Assembly: GCA_910578805.1 (NCBI GenBank)
Contig: CAJTRS010000002.1
Coordinates: forward strand, 62,001-126,000
Direction of reading: 5' to 3'
Source: an uncultured Muribaculaceae bacterium
GTDB taxonomy: Bacteria; Bacteroidota; Bacteroidia; Bacteroidales; Muribaculaceae
DNA length: 64,000 bases
Below the pieces are notes generated by a model, which saw only the letters and a list, made by a program, of their open reading frames with translations, searched no databases and was not told the DNA's origin. Shown here piece after piece: positions 60,785 to 64,000 of this stretch. Every line of letters begins with the position of its first letter. Position 1 is the first letter of the stretch. The position numbers and the translations under genes are program-made.

Positions 60785-62089
60785 ATGATAAACATTATAA
60801 TCCGACGCGAGTATATGGAGCGCGTCACCAAAAAAAGTTTTATAATCACCACATTGTTGATGCCGGTGCTGATGCTTGCCATGATGCTGATGCCGATATT
60901 GATCGAACAGTTTGCGGGAAGAGACAGCCGTAAGGTGGTGGTGATGGATCAGTGTGGTCTTATAGCGCCTTCGCTTCAAAGCGATGCTATGGTGGTTTTT
61001 GACAATGCTGCAGTTGACAATGTCGATGAAGCCCTGGCCGACGAAAGTGTAGATGCGGTGCTTGTGATTCCCGATAATATAATGAATAACGGCGGAGTAA
61101 TGCAGTTTTACACCAAGGGTTCCTCATCGTTGGCTCTTGAAAGCGCCATCACAGGTCAGGTCAACGACATAATAGAGACCAACAGACTTAAGAATTACAA
61201 CATAGACAATCTCAGCGAGATTATCGATGCGGTGCATTCCGATGTGGCTCTACAGAGCATACGTACGGACGAGGACGGTTCTACACGTGAGTCCTCCACA
61301 GTGTTGAGCTATCTGTTGGGTATTGTGCTTACGTTTCTGCTCTATATGTGCCTGTTGCTTTACGGCCAGATGGTGATGACGAGCATCATCGAAGAGAAAA
61401 ACAACCGTGTGCTTGAGATCATAGTGTCATCGGTAAAGCCTACAAAACTGATGCTCGGCAAGATATGCGGCATAGGTCTTGTGGCCGTGACGCAGATTGT
61501 GATCTGGGGTGTGCTTCTGGCTTCCATATCGGCATTTGTGCTTCCGGCGGTGATGTCGCCGCAAGTGTCGGCCGATCTGACGGCATACGGTACTGCCGGC
61601 GTCGATCCGACGCAGCTCAGCACCGACATTGATATGTTGCAAATGATGTCTATGCTCGGCGACACAATGTATATACTTCAGCTCTTCGGGCTATTGTTGT
61701 TGTTCCTTATAGGAGGATTCATGCTCTATGCCGCCATCTATGCCGCTATCGGTTCGGCTGTTGACAACATACAAGACGCCAGTCAGCTCCAGTCGATAAT
61801 AGTGATACCTGTGGTGCTCGGCATCGTATTCGGCATGTCGGCCGCATCTGATCCTTCATCAACGCTCTCGATGTGGACCTCTATGATTCCGTTTACATCA
61901 CCGATGGTAATGATGGCCCGCATACCTTTCGGCATCTCGGCGTGGGAGATAGTGACTTCGTTGGTCATACTCTATGTGTCATTTTTCATAATGGTCTGGG
62001 TGGCTGCCAAGATATATCGCGTGGGCATCTTCATGTACGGCAAGAAACCTACGGTGAAAGAGCTTATACGCTGGGCCCGCTACAAGTAA
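60785..62089 (+). CDS. ABC-2 type permease (NatB-like)
   Basis: A 434-residue protein from ATG 60785; an in-frame TTG overlapping the ATPase stop is less likely. One N-terminal helix (KKSFIITTLLMPVLMLAMMLMPIL), a large extracytoplasmic region (about residues 50-165), then five helices in the C-terminal half, including MTSIIEEKNNRVLEIIVSSVKPTKLMLGKI, the coupling segment of ABC-2 permeases. Pairs with the upstream ATPase; substrate unknown. Confidence 0.93.
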   Translation: MINIIIRREYMERVTKKSFIITTLLMPVLMLAMMLMPILIEQFAGRDSRKVVVMDQCGLIAPSLQSDAMVVFDNAAVDNVDEALADESVDAVLVIPDNIMNNGGVMQFYTKGSSSLALESAITGQVNDIIETNRLKNYNIDNLSEIIDAVHSDVALQSIRTDEDGSTRESSTVLSYLLGIVLTFLLYMCLLLYGQMVMTSIIEEKNNRVLEIIVSSVKPTKLMLGKICGIGLVAVTQIVIWGVLLASISAFVLPAVMSPQVSADLTAYGTAGVDPTQLSTDIDMLQMMSMLGDTMYILQLFGLLLLFLIGGFMLYAAIYAAIGSAVDNIQDASQLQSIIVIPVVLGIVFGMSAASDPSSTLSMWTSMIPFTSPMVMMARIPFGISAWEIVTSLVILYVSFFIMVWVAAKIYRVGIFMYGKKPTVKELIRWARYK

Positions 62090-62117
62090 CAGGCATTTTT
62101 TGACTAAAGTTATTGTC

Positions 62118-62156
62118 GCGCAGTTGCAAGGTGTGAATCTTTGCAACTGCGCTGTT
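62118..62156 (+). terminator. Hairpin terminator after the ABC permease gene
   Basis: GCGCAGTTGCAA (62118-62129) pairs perfectly with TTGCAACTGCGC (62141-62152). The downstream T-tract is weak (TGTTTATG). Confidence 0.6.
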
Positions 62157-62212
62157 TATGTACGATTTTTGACTTGTGAAAATTAATTTAGGAAATATTG
62201 TGTGGAGTGGAG

Positions 62213-62243
62213 TTGGTTTTGTTAGGGAAAATGCGTAACTTCG
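62213..62243 (+). promoter_or_regulatory. Promoter of rpoD
   Basis: TTG (62213-62215), a 20-nt spacer and TAACTTCG (62236-62243), one mismatch to TAnnTTTG. Confidence 0.5.
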
Positions 62244-62267
62244 CGCGTTTAAACTCATAAAGTAGCA

Positions 62268-63128
62268 ATGAGGCAATTAAAGATTACAAAATCAATCACT
62301 AACCGCGAAAGCGCTTCGCTTGACAAGTACCTACAGGAGATAGGCCGTGAGGAACTCATATCCGTGGAGGAGGAAGTCGAATTGGCGCAGCGCATTCGTC
62401 AGGGAGATCAAAAGGCGTTGGAGAAACTCACGCGTGCAAATCTTCGCTTCGTGGTATCGGTGGCCAAGCAGTATCAGAACCAAGGTCTTAGCTTGCCCGA
62501 TTTGATCAACGAAGGTAATCTCGGCCTGATAAAGGCAGCACAGAAATTTGATGAGACCCGCGGCTTTAAATTTATTTCCTATGCGGTGTGGTGGATCCGT
62601 CAGTCTATTCTTCAGGCATTGGCCGAGCAGTCGCGCATAGTCAGATTGCCGCTCAATCAGGTGGGCTCGCTTAATAAGATAAGCAAGGCTCTGTCGAAAT
62701 TCGAGCAGGATCATGAGCGCCGACCTTCGGCCGAGGAACTTGCCGAAAGGCTTGATGTGCCTGTTGATAAGATAGCCGATACATTGAAAGTGTCAGGCCG
62801 TCACATATCGGTCGATGCACCTTTTGTCGAAGGCGAGGATAACAGTCTGCTTGATGTGCTTACCAATGACGATTCGCCTATGGCCGATGCCACACTTACT
62901 CAGGAGTCGCTTGCCAAGGAGGTGGACAGAGCATTGCGTCAGCTTCATGAACGTGAGCGTGAGATTCTGAAGATGTTTTTCGGAATAGGCTGTCAGGAGA
63001 TGACGCTTGAGGAGATAGGCGCCAAGTTTGACCTTACGCGCGAGCGTGTCCGTCAGATAAAGGAGAAGGCCATACGCAGATTGAAAGGGCAGAAGAGCAA
63101 GTTGCTCAAGCCGTATCTCGGTCAGTGA
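62268..63128 (+). CDS. rpoD: Primary sigma factor RpoD (sigma-70, Bacteroidetes type)
   Basis: A 286-residue protein with regions 1.2 (SLDKYLQEIGREELISVEEE), 2 (LRFVVSVAKQYQNQGLSLPDLINEGNLGLIKAAQKFDETRGFKFISYAVWWIRQSI), 3 and 4.2 (LTRERVRQIKEKAIRRLK) but no region 1.1, as is typical of Bacteroidetes housekeeping sigma factors. It should read the TTTG - TAnnTTTG promoters seen throughout the window. Single gene with its own promoter. Confidence 0.98.
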   Translation: MRQLKITKSITNRESASLDKYLQEIGREELISVEEEVELAQRIRQGDQKALEKLTRANLRFVVSVAKQYQNQGLSLPDLINEGNLGLIKAAQKFDETRGFKFISYAVWWIRQSILQALAEQSRIVRLPLNQVGSLNKISKALSKFEQDHERRPSAEELAERLDVPVDKIADTLKVSGRHISVDAPFVEGEDNSLLDVLTNDDSPMADATLTQESLAKEVDRALRQLHEREREILKMFFGIGCQEMTLEEIGAKFDLTRERVRQIKEKAIRRLKGQKSKLLKPYLGQ

Positions 63129-63173
63129 TCCACGTGCGGTCACCGCACAAATCAGGAGAAAATTCATTTTCAT

Positions 63174-63210
63174 GAAGAGTGTTTCGCAATGCGGAGCGCT
63201 CTTCTTTGTT
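63174..63210 (+). terminator. Terminator-like hairpin after rpoD
   Basis: GAAGAGTG (63174-63181) pairs with CGCTCTTC (63197-63204), one G-T pair, then TTTGTT. A second small palindrome GTGCGGT/ACCGCAC lies at 63134-63148. Confidence 0.55.
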
Positions 63211-63228
63211 ATGGCAGGGTAAAAGAAT

Positions 63229-63270
63229 AATCCGGCAAGAAATGCGGATTGCCGCGTTACTTGCCGGATT
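63229..63270 (-). terminator. Rho-independent terminator of the right-edge gene
   Basis: AATCCGGCAAG (63229-63239) pairs perfectly with CTTGCCGGATT (63260-63270), followed on the minus strand by ATTCTTTT. Confidence 0.75.
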
Positions 63271-63297
63271 GTGCCGGTTATTGTGGGCTAAGAGTGA

Positions 63298-64000
63298 TCA
63301 GTCCACTACTATTTCGTCAACGAAGAGGAAGCCGGGCTTGCCTTCTCCTATGCCGTGCCATGCAGGTAGTGATTTTTCGCACAATGCGGTCACTTTAACA
63401 TAGCGTGCGGTTACGGGATTGAACTTTAGGGTGTGGGAGTAGATGTCGATGATATGTCCGGTCATTGTGGGGTATTGTTCGGAGGCCACTTCGCGGAATT
63501 CATTGCCGTCGGTTGATACAGCCACGGTGATACCGCGGGTGTCGAATATCCAGTTTGGGGTATTGACGAGAGTGCGCATTGTCACTGACGATATTTCCTT
63601 GTCGGAACCGAGGTCGATGGTGGCGGCCAGACTGGTGCCTTCAAAACCGATCCATTCGCCGGTGTTGAAGCTTGAGGCTCCGAAGCGTCCGTCGGTAAGG
63701 AGTGATGCGCCGGTGGATTTGTAGCGCGAGTGGGGCTCGTTGTCCAAAGTCACGGGCGATGAGGTGGCTTTGTTGAATGACACGCTGTCGGTCCACACGC
63801 GGCTTTTGCCTGAGGGGCGTATGGCCACGGCTTTGATTTTGGCGGTCTTGTCGAGGACCACGGAGCCGGTGTAGGGTGTGGAGTTCTCGTCAGGTTCGGT
63901 GCCATCGAGAGTGTAATAGATAGGGGCGCCGTCAATGGTTGACAGGTTGGTCTTTATGACGTGGTTCTCAAAATCGGATTCGAGGCCGCCCTGAATGTCG
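63298..64000 (-). CDS. C-terminal part of a secreted glycosidase-like protein (chitobiase-C-like plus F5/8 type C domains); runs off the window
   Basis: The frame stays open to the right edge, so only the last 234 codons are seen. Residues encoded at about 63855-63980 give GAPIYYTLDGTEP and STPYTGSVVLDK, the CHB_HEX_C-like beta domain found at the end of beta-hexosaminidases. The last 150 residues (SLLTDGRFGASSFNTGEWIGFEG ... VTMRTLVNTPNWIFDTRGITVAVS ... TARYVKVTAL) form an F5/8 type C (discoidin) carbohydrate-binding domain. A GH20 beta-N-acetylhexosaminidase is the likeliest full-length protein; the catalytic domain lies outside the window. Confidence 0.78.
   Translation of the reverse strand, partial: DIQGGLESDFENHVIKTNLSTIDGAPIYYTLDGTEPDENSTPYTGSVVLDKTAKIKAVAIRPSGKSRVWTDSVSFNKATSSPVTLDNEPHSRYKSTGASLLTDGRFGASSFNTGEWIGFEGTSLAATIDLGSDKEISSVTMRTLVNTPNWIFDTRGITVAVSTDGNEFREVASEQYPTMTGHIIDIYSHTLKFNPVTARYVKVTALCEKSLPAWHGIGEGKPGFLFVDEIVVD

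Overview
The window reads as a chromosomal segment of a member of the Bacteroidetes, order Bacteroidales, probably a gut commensal of the Muribaculaceae or a near relative. The evidence: promoters of the form TTTG/TTG - about 20 nt - TAnnTTTG occur upstream of genes on both strands; Shine-Dalgarno sequences are essentially absent; the primary sigma factor is short and lacks region 1.1; and there are lineage-typical genes (the L28-L33-DUF4295 operon, parA-parB-DUF5683-mltD, PorD/DUF4835, GldB, head-GIN and DUF4465 lipoproteins). The last two steps of the family assignment are inference. Nearly all of the window is ordinary core genome. I found no prophage, insertion sequence, CRISPR array, tRNA or rRNA.

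Layout. 0-5.8 kb: outer-membrane porin, a helical lipoprotein, a FadL-type channel and a divergent GH97 alpha-glucosidase. 5.8-8.2 kb: the least explained stretch, with a long hairpin RNA that looks like 6S RNA, two small AT-rich secreted-protein genes, an orphan Cys/His/Arg-rich ORF and REP-like palindromes. 8.2-8.8 kb: ribosomal protein operon. 9-11.8 kb: two surface lipoproteins (PKD-like and DUF4465). 11.9-18.1 kb: an operon of a CHU_C/type-B-sorted protein, a lytic transglycosylase, uvrA and a porin. 18.2-25.6 kb: dnaN, exonuclease, coaBC, porD, recN, rlmB and a channel with an odd filter. 25.6-33.4 kb: PBP1A, CBM20-GH77 amylomaltase and B12-dependent ribonucleotide reductase. 33.7-37.1 kb: nitroreductase, acyltransferase and dnaA. 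37.4-46 kb: MlaD, amidase, GldB, a thioredoxin-fold protein without its cysteines, glutamine synthetase, LpxH, SufT-like and an AGCS symporter. 46-49.3 kb: pta-ackA-ddh. 49.6-57.5 kb: rplS, queA, parA-parB-DUF5683-mltD, gdhA. 57.7-64 kb: head-GIN lipoprotein, dicarboxylate symporter, ABC exporter, rpoD and the 3' end of a glycosidase-like gene that runs off the window.

Themes. Chromosome maintenance (dnaA, dnaN, parAB, recN, uvrA, nrdJ) and envelope building (PBP1A, two transglycosylases, amidase, LpxH, ddh) dominate. Nitrogen assimilation is represented by glnA and gdhA, overflow metabolism by pta-ackA, and glucan use by GH97 and GH77. Parts usually tied to type IX secretion or gliding (PorD, GldB, a CHU_C-domain protein) lie scattered among core genes. 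The most interesting items are the 6S-like RNA at about 5.83-6.06 kb, a candidate small RNA at about 43.33-43.41 kb, the channel with a non-canonical selectivity filter, the CxxC-less thioredoxin-fold protein behind a structured leader, and the internally duplicated lipoprotein.
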